Below are positions 48,681-61,419 of a stretch of DNA of 64,000 nucleotides, piece after piece. The stretch covers positions 310,001 to 374,000 of the forward strand of contig JAQGEQ010000041.1 in assembly GCA_034620365.1 (NCBI GenBank). The letters run 5' to 3'. Position numbers and translations under genes: made by a program. The notes under the pieces were generated by a model. It was not told the DNA's origin and made no database searches. It saw only the letters and a list, made by a program, of their open reading frames with translations. Position 1 is the stretch's first letter. The number at the start of each line of letters is the position of its first letter. Source of the DNA: Pegea sp. RAD2-039 (taxonomy: Eukaryota > Chordata > Thaliacea > Salpida > Salpidae).

Positions 48681-51197
48681 AACTTATTTTATAAGTATAC
48701 AATGAAGAACACTTTCATCAAACAGTTTATTTATGCGATTTTTTTTGTCCTCCTCAAAGGTTTACATATAAATCTTTCCCCAAAGAACTATTTCTCTGAG
48801 AAAGTCTTGTGTCCTCTTAAATAATTCGTATAAATTATTGTTTTAAATTCCAATCTTTATTGTTAAATAAAGAGTCTTATTAAATTTTGATATTCCTCAA
48901 CTTATGATGCCATAATGTTGGCAAGGCTATTTATTACTGATTCACTTTTGAAGGTATCTTATATGGTGCGTGTGCCACTTTCTGTTTTACTACACTCTGT
49001 AGTCTGCTTGCACACAATTTTGTTGAATGAGTTTTCCTCACTTGATTTTATATGTTACTTTTCTGCTTGTGGTTTTTTCTTCAAGTTTAATTATTATAAT
49101 GTGAATTATTCTGCCGCTTTTTATCGTATTTTTGCACATTTTGTCATTTTAGTTTGAAATTTGGTAAAATGCTTTTATCTATAATTAAGCACTTTCTAAA
49201 ATTATAGTTTTTTGTTATTTTAATTTTGCATGTACTTTCTTAAAATATTATTTCATCAAGCTATTTAATATTTTTCTTAAAAAATAGTTCTTTTGTATAA
49301 AATTCTTGCTATCTGGTTCTTAAATCATTTTATTTTCATTATGTTGTGCTTTTTAATCACTAAATGTATAACACTTCAAAATATTTTTTAGTTAGATATA
49401 ACATTTTAAAATAATATAAATAGTTTATGTACTTTTGTGTCTGAGAAGTTGTATAGAAAAGGACTGATAGAAATTGTGAAGGTCATGTTCTTAATTGGTC
49501 ATAAATCTATTTAGTTACTTTTTAGCATAAGTTGTTAATATAAAACTTCTGGTACTTTGTTATAATGTAATAACTATAATATAATTAGAATTTGATTTTA
49601 ATTTATAGTATTCAATTTAAACTTACTTACTAGTTAATGATTTAATAATTTTATTTATTTACTTTAAATACTTAAAACATTTAGAAAAAGTTTTAAAACT
49701 TATTTATGTAACTACTTTTATTATTATTATAGATATTTTACTTTTTATCTGTTTTCTGTCTTTGAGTCTATATTTAGTCATAAATATATTTATAAAATAT
49801 CTTAGCTAATATTTGATTTATATTAATCACTCATGTATAAATAATTCTTTAAATATTTAATTTAATTTGTAATAAATTATTTCAACTAAAAATTTAAACT
49901 TATGCTTTTACTATTTGTATTAATATTTTATAGCTATAAATGGTAATAATGTGGTTAATATGAAACCATGCTTTGGTTAATCATAATTGTTATCAGTATA
50001 TTTTGTTCTTAACATGTTATGTATTGGTAATTCAATCAATAAATACTAAATTACTTTCATTTTTAATTATATTTTGTTATAAATTTAAGGTACAAGTTTA
50101 TTTAAAGTTAACAATGTTGTATTAATGATAACCTTGAAATTTTTCTTTTTATTGTCTCTAATCAAATGAATATATCTTGAATAAGTTATTTTTTGATAAA
50201 TTGTTTTCTGTTTAGAGCTTGATTTTGATTTTTATAAAACTTTGATAATTTTTTGAGTAATTTTAGACTTTGAAACAAATTATTTGTCATGTTTAATTGA
50301 AAAATAATTTTAAAAATTTGATTTTTGCTATTTTATAAATGGTAATGGAAACTGAACTTTTAACTTTATAGACTTTTTATATTTTTGTGGAATTTCTTTC
50401 AACTAACATAAGAAAGTTGTTTACATATATTTATTTAATTGTTTTTTTGGCAGTTTATATTTATGTATAAACTTTTGTTTTCATTAAGTATTATTTTTGC
50501 TTTTTTTGAAGAATACCAAATATTTTTAGAATTGCTAAATTATAATATGTGTTAACTATATTTATTTAAGCAAATATTTTCTAACAAAGATTATTTGTAT
50601 AATTTTTATAATCTAGTACTTATTTGATTATATTAGATTTTTGTATTATAATTATAATTAATTGAATTTTGCTAATTCACTTTTTAAACTTTTAGAATCA
50701 GTAACAAATTGTTCTATTTGTTATTAGATTAGCAAAGCATTGTCTAAGTGTTATATAATTAGTCATTGAAGTATTTTTTTTCAGAGTTTCTGCCTGCCAT
50801 ATCAAATTATATCAAACTTTTATTTTAAATCATCCTTTCATTTAGATATTTTTTGTCTCTTACCTTCAAAGATTTTCTTTTCTAAGTTCCTGCTGAATGA
50901 TTGGGTTCATAGGATTGGAGGACTTCCACGTGAAATAAGATTATTAATGAGTGTTTTGGAAGCTGCACAAGTTGGTTACTTGTAGAAAATAATAATTTTC
51001 TCAAAATTTCTTTTCAGATTTTTTTTCATAAAAATGCAATTTGCTGTGAAAAGTTGAAACTATTTCTCAATTTTTAGTTTTTTTCTGCTTATAAATTATG
51101 CTATTTTATAACATCAGATTCATTAGTTAGTAATTTTGATTAAACCTTAAATTTGACATATCCACTTCAGCTATTTGATAAATTTAAACTTAAGTAA
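48681..51197. other. AT-rich region upstream of TENT4
   Basis: About 2.5 kb, T-rich on the plus strand, without a supported gene or repeat. A G+C-richer patch at 50890-50980 contains a CACGTG E-box. It could belong to the TENT4 promoter or 5' UTR. Confidence 0.45.
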
Positions 51198-53875
51198 ATG
51201 TTTTATAAGGAAATAGAAAAGTTGAAACTTAGCAAATCAGTATTACCATCTTTGCCAAATTCAACGGAAGCATCTATTGACAAAGGGAAGCTAAACACCA
51301 GCAAGTAAGATCTCAACCAATTATTCAATAGTAGCAGCTTATTCACAACCATCTCTTTTATTTTGCTTATTGAAGTTATTCATAAAGTATTTGAAGATTG
51401 ACTTTTTGTTGTCACTGTATTTCTTGTCTGAACAACAGACTTTTTATTTGGTTTTCAATTTTAGATCCCCAATGAAGAAGTTAACACAAGCAAAAGCTGA
51501 CAATACGCCAGTTTGCCAGCCTCATGGGGGTAAGAAACGTCGCGCTGAAGCAACCACACCACCAGTTTGGCAGAAAAACGATTATAGTGAAGACATGATC
51601 GGGTATGTTGCTCTTACTCAACAAGTCAATGAAAATTAACTTCTTTGAACCTCTTAAGACTTCATAAAGAGATTGGTGATTTTTTTCACTACATCCGACC
51701 TACTCCCGAAGAGTCTGAGATGCGACGATACGTCATCAACACTATACGTCAGGCAGTAATAGGAGTTTGGCCAACTGTCAAGGTACTTGATCAATTGATG
51801 CAGCTGTTTTGATGTAACTTTTTCATCATTTCAGTTGGAAGTTTTCGGAAGTTATACAACAGAATTGTATCTCCCCACCAGGTATTAATCTCTTCTTTCC
51901 TCAACCTTTCTAACCACTTATTAATTTAGTGACATAGACATCGTTTTATTGGGCAAATGTACATCGCCATGCCAACAATTGCACTTGATCAAAAATGGCT
52001 TAATTGAAAGTGGCATTGCTAAGGAAGAAACTATCAAAGTTTTAGATCGAGCAATCGTAAGTTCCCGACTGCTTCCAACTGATCTCTATAACTATTGGGA
52101 CTTTGTAGGTACCAATTATCAAATTCACTCATGCAATCGTCGATATCAAGATCGACATCAGTATTAACCAAGAACGAGCTCTTAAAAGTGTTCAGTATAT
52201 TAAGGTGAGTGTCATCTAACTCATCTTCGCTTTTGTTTTTCATTTCTAACTTCTTTTTTCTACATCAATTTATATTAAACTGTGCTACTTGAAGTACTTC
52301 ATCATCTCTCACATTGTTCGGTGTTTGCTATAATTACTGTATAATTTGTTATTTGCAGCCATACACTGAATAAAAAAACTAACTGATCTTTATCTAACTG
52401 ATCTTCATCTTCCATCAGGACATCGTCAGACAGTTTCCAACACTCCCCAAAATAATCTTCGTTCTCAAACAGTTCCTCGTCTCCCGTGACTTAAACGAAG
52501 TTTGGCACGGCGGGCTTAGCTCTTACGCCCTGATTGCTATGTGCATCAGTCTCTTACAAGTGACCAACATCTTTCAACTACCTCCTAGACATCTTATGAT
52601 GTCTTTGTACCAGGTACACACTGATCCAGAAGCTAGAGACCCAGATACAAATCTAGGAGTTCTACTTCAAGAGTTCTTTGAACTATATGGATTGAATTTT
52701 CACTATGAACGTGTTTGTATTCGTATTAAAGATGGTGGTCGATACTTGTCCAAAGAAGAGGTCAGTATGAACCAGCAAGTGGTCACTAACTTTGTCTCCT
52801 CTGCAGTTTCAGAGTCAGTTTGACAACGGAACTAATTTCTCCCTGATCACCGTTGAGGATCCACTTACTGAAGGTACTGCATCCACAACCACTAATTGCG
52901 TCATCATCGCTTTTGTTACTAGGCAACGACCTGGGACGTGGTTCATACGCGATGCCAAATGTACGCGATGCCTTCCACTGCGCGTTTCGACGTTTAAACG
53001 CGCGACTAAAAGGAGATCGAAGCGTAGCTAGCCATCCGAACGAAACGTGAGTTACTATGGCAACTGGTTAACTTGTCTTCACAGTCCCATGTCTCTTAGG
53101 ATGCTTCAAATGGTGGTCTGTGTCCCGAAAGAGCTTGAAACCAATCGCCAGTCTTGTGTGAACAAATGGAGATGCTTCAAAGGTCAGTTCTTTTCCCAAA
53201 ATATATTTTTTTTCTCATCTCCTTCTCACTTTCTAGAATCCCAAGAGTTGTGTCCTCCTATGCTGCAGCCACCTCTCTATAACTGCAAGGTGAGTCTCTG
53301 GTCCTCACTTGACCCTCATTCATCTGTCCACTCGTGCTCAGGGTGACGTGGACCCTATGGTCAAACCATCTTGTCAAATCCACCCAACCACCAGGCACGT
53401 GATTCACAACGCGAATCATGCGCCATTCAACTCGTTCAATCGATTCGACAACTGCTTACCTACCTACATCCCTCTCCATAAAAAGAAGCATCACGATCGT
53501 CACCATGCCAACCGCGACATACAGCCAAGAAGCGGCGCTGAGGCTCGAAGTGGAAGTGCTAGTAATGTCGGTGGCCGATTAGGTTGGTTTGAATGAAAGC
53601 AGATGTCAATCGAGAACTTCAATTGTTAAAATCTAAACAGATCCTCATGTCAAAGACCTCGATGAAGTCAATAGTCGGCGTGGTAACGATTCTCGAATAG
53701 TCCCTGATAAGGTGACCACCTCACTCACTACCATCTAACTCACTTTACTCATCCACTCTTGCAGGTTAATCGTAATTCATTGTGTCGGAAAAGTGGCATG
53801 CGGCCTTCGAATGACTCGACCATCAAACTGTCGGTTACTTCAGCGCGAACTTTCGAAGGAAAGAATTCTAGATAA
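51198..53875 (+). CDS. TENT4/Trf4-type non-canonical poly(A) polymerase
   Basis: Fifteen exons: 51198-51304, 51465-51602, 51659-51782, 51835-51881, 51930-52056, 52109-52204, 52419-52559, 52614-52760, 52807-52873, 52923-53046, 53085-53182, 53237-53289, 53342-53582, 53641-53711, 53765-53875. Together they give 563 residues. The nucleotidyltransferase core runs from LHKEIGDFFHYIRPTPEE. Its active site is FGSYTTELYLPTSDIDIV (two Asp) with the third Asp in VDIKIDIS. The central domain has VLKQFLVSRDLNEVWHGG, NLGVLLQEFFELYG, RIKDGG and NDLGRGSY. This matches TENT4A/TENT4B (PAPD7/PAPD5), nuclear enzymes that oligoadenylate RNAs for exosome decay or add mixed tails to mRNA. A basic KKKHHDRHH patch occurs near the end, as in TENT4. 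An in-frame TAA directly precedes the ATG. Confidence 0.92.
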
Positions 53876-54507
53876 TGAAATCGAACGGCTTCTAACAGCC
53901 CTCTTCTCTTCGCTGTGTTCATATTATTTTTTCGCATGCAAACTTTGTGCCACTTTTACCGGACTTGTCGCGTCATATGCCTCTCTATTTTCTCAGTTGA
54001 TAACTTTCTGAGTTTTATAGAAGACTAATTGATCACGACCTAGGACAACCTTTGAGGCTTTTTTTCTATGCAGTCCACTTGGATATTATTGCTGAAAAAG
54101 TTTGCTTAGTCACATTTGTTTTTTTTTTTTATTTAAATACAATTATTCTGATGATGCGACCGGCACCTTTGGTTGTCAATTCTTTCGCTTGTATTCTTCT
54201 TACCTGAAATTTTTCGGTGTGCTTTTTGGGTTAGGAAATAATGTGATAGAAAAGCCTTCGGTGCTATCAAATCTTTTATTGTATTTTTACAAATTTTCCG
54301 CTTATGGTAAAAAATAATTCTTTGTTTTCTGCCATTTGTCGTACTTTCTACATGCGCCGGAAACTTAGTTTACAAAAATTTTTTCTACGAAAAAAATAAT
54401 ACAAAACTACAAAAGATCAATTTATTGTTCATGATCAAAACACCAAATTGAGGAAACAGAAAGCAAACAAAAGCAGCAGAATAGACAGCAGCAAATACAG
54501 AGTAGTT
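53876..54507. other. Region between convergent TENT4 and CP110
   Basis: 3' UTR territory of both genes. No AATAAA is seen for TENT4 on the plus strand. A minus-strand AATAAA at 54426-54421 suits CP110. No coding potential is supported. Confidence 0.5.
54421..54426 (-). terminator. CP110 poly(A) signal
   Basis: AATAAA on the minus strand, about 82 nt after the inferred CP110 stop at 54508, which supports the C-terminal exon model. Confidence 0.5.
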
Positions 54508-57500
54508 TCAAAGATTAGCTCTTCTGGTTGAAAGGACATCATTGGGGCGATTTTTCTTGGGTTTTGAGTTGTTCTTCCACATATGAGATATCTTGCTTTT
54601 AACCTATCATAAAACAAAGTAGTCACCAGAAATTCTACTTTGTTATTTGTAACTAACCCCTTTAAATGAGTTACTGCTGGATGGTGTAGGTGTTATTCTG
54701 AAAAAATATTTGTTTAGTTTATATCAAATAAACCCACCAGATTATAAATCTAGAAGATTTAACCCTAGAATTCATTCCTAAACTGCGTGGACTTTGATAA
54801 TTACAGAAAAATCAAAAGTTCTTCAAATAGTAAAAATCATCTACATCAACTTCCAAACCTCTATCTTAAAATTGGACTAAACATTAAATAAATCATTTGA
54901 TTGTTATTCAGGAATTAGGATTCTATTTTCAGTAGAAAATAGATGAACTGATGCAACTAAATATTTCAAAATTGTGTCTTTCCATCAAAGATAAATTTGC
55001 TGCCGACATAATAAACAAAAGTCTGATAAGAGTATTTTACATCTGAACAATACAAAGAAGATTTTATGAAAAAATCTGCTAGTCGCGAATAAATTAAAGT
55101 GGCGAATCAAATTTCATTTGATATCTGACTTTTCATACAATATGTGGTCCTAACCTTGATGATATTGAAGAACAACTCGCACTTGGTTTTACCATCCTTT
55201 GTAAAATTGAATCATATCTCATTTGTTTTAAACTGAATTTTAAGTCAATCTTACCTTTTAATTTTCTTCCTTTCAAGAGATCTTTGTGTAGCTTTCGAAA
55301 GCTTTGGAATAACAACTTTAGGCTGAAAGTAGAAATAGTAATTAATTTGGAATCTTAGTAAATCTAATTAAGCCAGGAACTAACAGAGATATTTTCCTTC
55401 ACTTCGTAATGATACGAGTTTCGTATTATTTCCATCTTTTCTTTTATTGTTGTTTTGAAAAAGATATCATGAAAATCATACAAAGCAGAACGAACCTAAA
55501 AAAAGAAACCAGTTAACACAAATGTACTAGGCAGGGTTAGTAAGATTCTGCTAGTATGACAACCAAAACTTTTATCCATTTGGTATATTTTATTATAGAA
55601 TTGTTATATATTTCAGAATTGGTAAAGAAAAAATATCATTTAGTGATTATATTACAGGTGTTGTTGCATCAAAAAAACTTATCAAAGTGAGTTTATAAGA
55701 TTTTGTTCTTAGTTTTTATCACTTACATTCAATTCTATTTAATAGTAAACAAAACTAGAAAAGTTTTAATGCTTAAAAACAGAAAATTGAAAGTATAAAA
55801 AGATCTCTACCAAGATTTATTAAAAAGCTTTGCTTGCCTGAGTATAGAGTCTTTCAACGAAGATCTGATCTTCTTTATTCTTTGGTTTATCTTCTTGTAA
55901 TGAAAGTAGAGTTCTACTAGTGTCTCTGATACACTGCATCAGCATTGTTGTGGGTTTAGAATACAGGAGTTTACGAGTCAAGTGGCCTTTCACGAGAGCG
56001 GAAAATTTGTTCCAAACTAAATTATTATCATCAACTTTGTCAGCAACACTTGAAAGAGACAATCGTAAACTTGGCCAAGGAGTTTTTGATTCTAAATCCT
56101 TTATAGAAAAGAATTATTGTCATATTGAATGTAGATGAACAATTCTATAAATTTTTAGTTTAAATCAACAAAAATTAAGTAATTACAAAGTAATTGCTAA
56201 AAAGTTTTTTCAAAATGTTGCAAAAATAATGAAAATACTGAATGATATTTAAATTGTAGTAGGTTTCATCTATACGTGAAAACTAACGAATAAGTTTAAT
56301 TAAGTTTTACAAATATTCCAAAAAAAAAAAGTATTTCAGTAAAACAAGTTTCTTCTGGAAATGAATTTTGCTCAAAAAATTGAAAATAAATTTGTTGTCA
56401 AAAAAATACTGAAAAAAATTGAATTGAAAAAAGTATTTTTAATGAAATTGTCTTTTACAGTTGAAATCAGCCCCAAAATAAAATTAGCAACCTTTTTAAA
56501 CTGCTTGAACTGCTCCAGATGAAGTCTTTGTAGCTCTTCCATCTCTGTTTGCTGTTTCTTTTGTAAATCAAGCAATAATTGTTCAGTGTCTACAGAAGCT
56601 GTAAATGAAAAAGTTTACAATTTGGAATGTGATTTTAAACCATTCATTTATAAAATGATTTTATATTCTATTTAGAAAAACAAATCTTAATTAGTTTTTC
56701 TGTTTTTAAAATTTTTACTTTATGTTCGAAGATTTTTATTTGGGTCTAGCTGCAAATAATTAAATTATAAAATTTCCTAAAAATACTTGATTGAAACAAG
56801 GAAATATCTATTCTGTTAGATTATATTGACAGAAGAAAGTAGAAATATCTACAAGATGTGAATTTAGTGTTTGTATAAAATACACATTTCAAATTGAAAT
56901 ATTATACAACATCTTACTAGTGGTTTCAAACATGTTTGAACTTCTTAGCTTTTCATCATTGTAACAAGAACAAGAGGCTGCAAAGCTACAAAATCGACAA
57001 CAAAACAGTTTAAAGATCAAATTTGTGATTGTCGAAAACCGTTTTAGGTTTGTCTGTCAGGTCTTATGTAAAGTTTATATAAAAACAAAAATTTATAAAT
57101 GATAACTTGATAGTTTTATTATTTGATCTTTGTTACTATAAATACAGCATCCAGAATTTTCTAGTTACAAGTTGTTACAAAACAGTTTGATAAACAATTT
57201 AGATTAACAAATATTTTAGTAACTAAATGTAACCAACCAATAAATAATTTTCATGATTAAAAAAAGTGAAGATAAAGTTAAAATTGTAAAAATATTTGAA
57301 GTTTAAAATCCAATAAAAATTTGAAATAAATTAAAACTTGTTTTAGTTTTCAGTAAAATTTAATAATCAAAGCTAAAAAGTTACAAAACTATCTCTATTA
57401 CACTAATTAAAAGTTTGTTTTTTTAATATTTCACTTAGTTAACTTTAACAAGTCTTTTATTCTATGCAACTAATATTACCAAATAATAATTACTAAATTG

Positions 57501-60500
57501 TAATGCAATTTAATTTCAAAAATATAATTACAAAAATTAGTAATTGGAAATAGAATTTCGAAATATAATAATTGAAAGCAACTTACGAGTCTATTGATTC
57601 ATACAAGTCTCCATTTGTTAATGGTGAAGGAAGTCTAGGAAGAGGTCTTGCTCCTAAAACATTTTCTTAATAATTGAAAGATCTTTAGTGATGTTTTCTA
57701 CAAACCTTTGGTTAGTGTATAGAAACGTTCGCTAGAAGTCGGTGTAAAATATCCGTTAGATGTCATGTTGGAGTCCTGCAAAAGAAGATAAGGTAGTGAT
57801 TGAAATAAGACTGTGAAAAGATAAACTGACATCATGATAATCCTGCCAAGTAGGAAGAGGTCTGTAGTCACAATAGTTTGCTTGATTGTGATTGGTTGTC
57901 ACATCTTCTTTTTCGAATCTATCTAATTGGTTTTCAATTTCATTTTGTGAATAATTTTTTTCTTGTTTCGATTTTGAAAAATTAACTTTGAATGTTTCAC
58001 ACATATCAGGTGACTGGAGTTTGTTGTCTTCTATTTGAACCACTTGCCGACTATGTCCAATTAATTGTGAGTTTAAACAAACTTGTTGATCATACTCAAA
58101 CAACTTCTTTTCATCTTCATTAGGTGATGAAACAATTTGAGTTTTGAAATCAATCACTAGTTCTTCATCTTTCGAACTTGTATCTTTTAAAGTCAAATGT
58201 ATTTCTTGAACATCTTCTAGAGTCGGATTTGTGTCTTCAACATCTTCTGCAGCTGGATTCATGTCTTGAACATCTTCTGGACACGAATTTGTGTCTTGAA
58301 CATCTTCTGCAGCCGGATTTGTGTCTTCAACATCTTCTGCAGCTGGATTTGTGTCTTCAACATCTTCTGGAGTCGGATTTGTGTCTTCAACATCTTCTGG
58401 AGTCGGATTCATGTTTCGAACATCTTCTGGAGCCGGATTTGTGTCTTGAACATCTTCTAGAGCCGGATTTGTGTCTTGAACATCTTCTAGAGTCGGATTT
58501 GTGTCTTCAACATCTTCTGCAGCCGGATTTGTGTCTTCAACATCTTGTGGAGCCGGATTTGTGTCTTGAACATCTTCTGGAGCCGGATTTGTGTCTTCAA
58601 CATCTTCTAGAGCCGGATTTGTGTCTTGAACATCTTGTGGAGCCGGATTTGTGTCTTGAACATCTTCTGGAGTCGGATTTGTGTCTTGAACATCTTCTGG
58701 AGCTGGATTTGTGTCTTGAACATCTTCTGGAGTCGGATTTGTGTCTTCAACATTTTCTGGAGTCGGATTTGTGTCTTCAACATCTTCTGGAGTCGGGTTT
58801 TTATCGTCAATCTCAAAGTTTTTTTCTTTTTCATCATCAGCAGCAGCAGCTACAATAACACCGGAAGCACCAGCATTACTATTCACAGTGATTTCATCAA
58901 CACTTTGTATCAAGGACTTCTTTGTAGCTTCTTCCGGCTCCTCTGATGTGATCTCTTCTTTTGTCATAGTGACGTCATGATCAGTGACGTTACCATCTGC
59001 CATCGTCGCTGATAATAATGACGTCAGTTCATTGGTATCGTAGGTGGCAGAAAGGTCAACTTTATCAGACGATTGTTTATTTAAAGAAGGTTTTCTCGCG
59101 TGTGTGACGTCATTCATCGTTTCAGCAAGGCGTAAGTCTGTAAAAGTCATTAATAAATAAGATACAAAAGGCGGATGAAGACTTAATGATGGTTTTTGTT
59201 TGATGCAATTTCATAAGAACTTCAGATTGTAAAAGACATCAAGTGATAAGCAATTAGGATTTTAGCATCATATGGCAAAGAAGAAAGTATTTATTATTAC
59301 AGCAGCCAGAGCTTTCAGAATATTCGGGAAGTAAACCTACTACTACTATAGGGATTTTGTCATTAACCTTTTTATTAGTTGAGTTTGCCCAAGTTTGTCC
59401 AGATGACCTTTTTGCTAATGTTGCCCTGGTACTAAAGGAAAAGGACAGTGACTGGTGAAGGGTTTTCCCAGGGCGTTGGTCCTTATCACCTCTTGTCTTT
59501 CCCAGCTTTCTTAGCTCACATTCTACATATTTTTCTTCGCCTGACTAGTTACTTTTGAGATGTTATATTTGATTGCTTTGCCACACTCTACCAGTACTAT
59601 GTCCCTGCCTACTGCTACTATCATCTGGTCAATAAACGTTACTACCTTTACTACGAAGTGTCGATCTGCTGTAGTAAGAAGCTCTATAGTGACTTCATAC
59701 CCAAGTTTTCTAAGCTTGTTGAACATCGTTTTGACAACGAAAAGTTGTTATGAAAACTGAGACGGAAGATTCGATGGTTTTATGTCCGTTAATAGACTTA
59801 CATGATATGAGCAACATACAACTTTTGATATATCAAAATGCAGCTTCAGAGGGCTTACGACAAACGTCTTATACATGGCTCTCTTTGCATAAGGACGTCA
59901 AACTTGCTCTAGTTCCTGGTTAAACCGAGAACTGACATTATAAGATGATAAGATCGATGACAATGTTGAGCTTGCTACTGTAGTTTGACGGTCAACATTA
60001 GGGTAAAAGGGTTCTTTTGAAAGATACAGTGATGAAGGCAAGAAGGTCTTCTATAAGCTCCCACATTTCTTATTCATCATATACTAGAATTCATAAATGT
60101 CACTCACTATTGTTTTCGTCATTAGTTGCTTGCTTCAGTAGCTCTTGAGTACTTTGATTGTAAGCAAAAGAATTTGATGTTTCCTCATCTGTACTAACAT
60201 CATTGTGATCATCAGCAGTTTGCTATAATTTGTAAAAAAAAAAGTTAAAATGATAGAAATAAAGAAAAAAAATATATTTTATTAATCAGAGATTTCAATA
60301 AACAAATAAAATCTTCATGGATAACAATTAGTATCTATAACGAATTATACAGTTTTTATAGTATGGCCTGCTTGGGGCAAAAACGACCATGTTGTAAGCC
60401 AAAGAGGAAAGTATGGAGGTCCAGTTGTTGGTCATGCAGCAGGGCTCCACTCTCTACGCCAGCCAGGTTATAAAGGAGAACAGACTAACTGATGCAGCTA

Positions 60501-61419
60501 CACTCAGATGGCATCGTAGCATTTGCCAAAATGACACTGAGTACAGTGACAAACTACCTACGAGGTTCCAACTTCTGATTTAAATTCAGAGTTTTGCAAC
60601 TTCTTGAAGTATTGTCATAAAACAGACTCACAAGGCCCTTTTACCTGAGTTTTTATGAATTTTTTCTTATCCCAAATATGTGGAGCTACACATAAAACAG
60701 ACAGCTCTTAGAGGTCTCAAGTACCACATATATAGAGAGATTTATTTATGTCAATTTATAATGCTACAGTTGTACAATATATCAAAAATTTGAAACCCTA
60801 CTTTGGTTTAAGTATTATAGGATTAAGAATTCAAAGCAAATTACTTGTAGGCTGTCAGAATGCTTTTGATTGGTTGAAAACTTTTTTCGTGAATTTTTTT
60901 TCTCCAAATATTTTTCTTTTTTGATAGCTGCACTTTTAAAAATCTGAATTGATTCTCTCATCTCATTGGTTACCTAAAAAAATATTTAATTAATGTAACC
61001 CTAACTTATGTTTTAATTTTTTTAATTAAATAATTAACCAATTTTAAACACACAAAAAAAAGATAAATATCTTACAATAATCGGTAAAATTTGTTCCTCA
61101 TTAAAAGTCCTTCCAGATGATTTGATAGCCGCTTCCTCAAAATTGCGTTTAAAAATATTGGATCTATTTAAAGGCAGCTATATAAAAGAAAAATAAGTGT
61201 TAATAAATAAAACTCATAACTAACTTAAAAAACTATATTAGATGAAGATTGTTAAGAACTAACAATGCAGAGCCTTAAAGTTGACATTAAAATAATGATA
61301 TAAATTAGAAAATCTAATCTGATGGTCATGAATGGATATATTACTTGATATGAAGATTCTACCACATCAATTGATTTAGACAGATCATTAATTTTGGTGA
61401 AAATTTCCTCAAAAGACAT
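54508..61419 (-). CDS. CCP110: CP110, centriolar coiled-coil protein (centriole cap)
   Basis: Fifteen exons (minus): 61419-61345, 61177-61076, 60973-60845, 60222-60108, 59137-57831, 57775-57706, 57653-57587, 56985-56918, 56598-56492, 56098-55838, 55495-55385, 55322-55255, 55196-55155, 54697-54658, 54603-54508. Together they give 885 residues. CP110 caps the distal centriole with CEP97 and blocks cilium growth. The decisive match is near the C-terminus: NKFSALVKGHLTRKLL, then RSALYDFHDIFF (human RAALYGIHDIFF), then KLSKATQRSLERKK (human ALSAATQKSLDRKK). A basic tail follows. A coiled coil (QKKQQTEMEELQRLHLEQF) precedes this block. Exon 5 contains a 20-copy decapeptide repeat. The intron 55837-55496 has a GC donor. 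The last three exons are the least certain. Confidence 0.88.
58206..58805 (-). repeat. 30-bp coding minisatellite in CP110 exon 5
   Basis: Twenty consecutive 30-bp units encoding variants of DTNPxPEDV(E/Q), plus a degenerate partial unit toward 58175. Phase is perfect throughout, and differences are mostly substitutions at positions 5-7 and 10 of the decapeptide. The plus strand also reads open across it only because the unit length is a multiple of three. Confidence 0.95.
59320..60060 (-). mobile_element. Unclassified insertion in CP110 intron 4
   Basis: About 740 bp with higher G+C than the surrounding intron. It includes a 67-codon minus-strand open stretch (59726-59523, NKLRKLGYEVTIELLTTADR then KVVTFIDQMIVAVGRD) that I do not recognise. 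Flanking frames contain stops. Probably a decayed transposable element; no terminal repeats were identified. Confidence 0.4.
60365..60610. repeat. G+C-richer repeat-like patch in CP110 intron 3
   Basis: A compositional island (for example AGCAGGGCTCCACTCTCTAC at about 60440) between AT-rich arms. It is directly preceded at 60330-60358 by a fragment resembling the dispersed short repeat (ACGAATTATACAGTTTTTAT). No open frame was recognised. Confidence 0.35.

Noticed and set aside
48915-49157. 80-codon plus-strand hydrophobic frame
   Set aside because: T-rich sequence giving Phe/Leu/Tyr by composition; no splice partners or recognised motif.
54435-54626. Hydrophobic C-terminal frame after CP110
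   Set aside because: It has no ATG start, and the same DNA in another frame gives the in-phase basic CP110 C-terminus from 54603 to the stop at 54508.
58178-58858. Long plus-strand frame with CLEHLLE-type repeats
   Set aside because: It is the antisense reading of the 30-bp repeat in CP110 exon 5, which is open only because the repeat length is a multiple of three.
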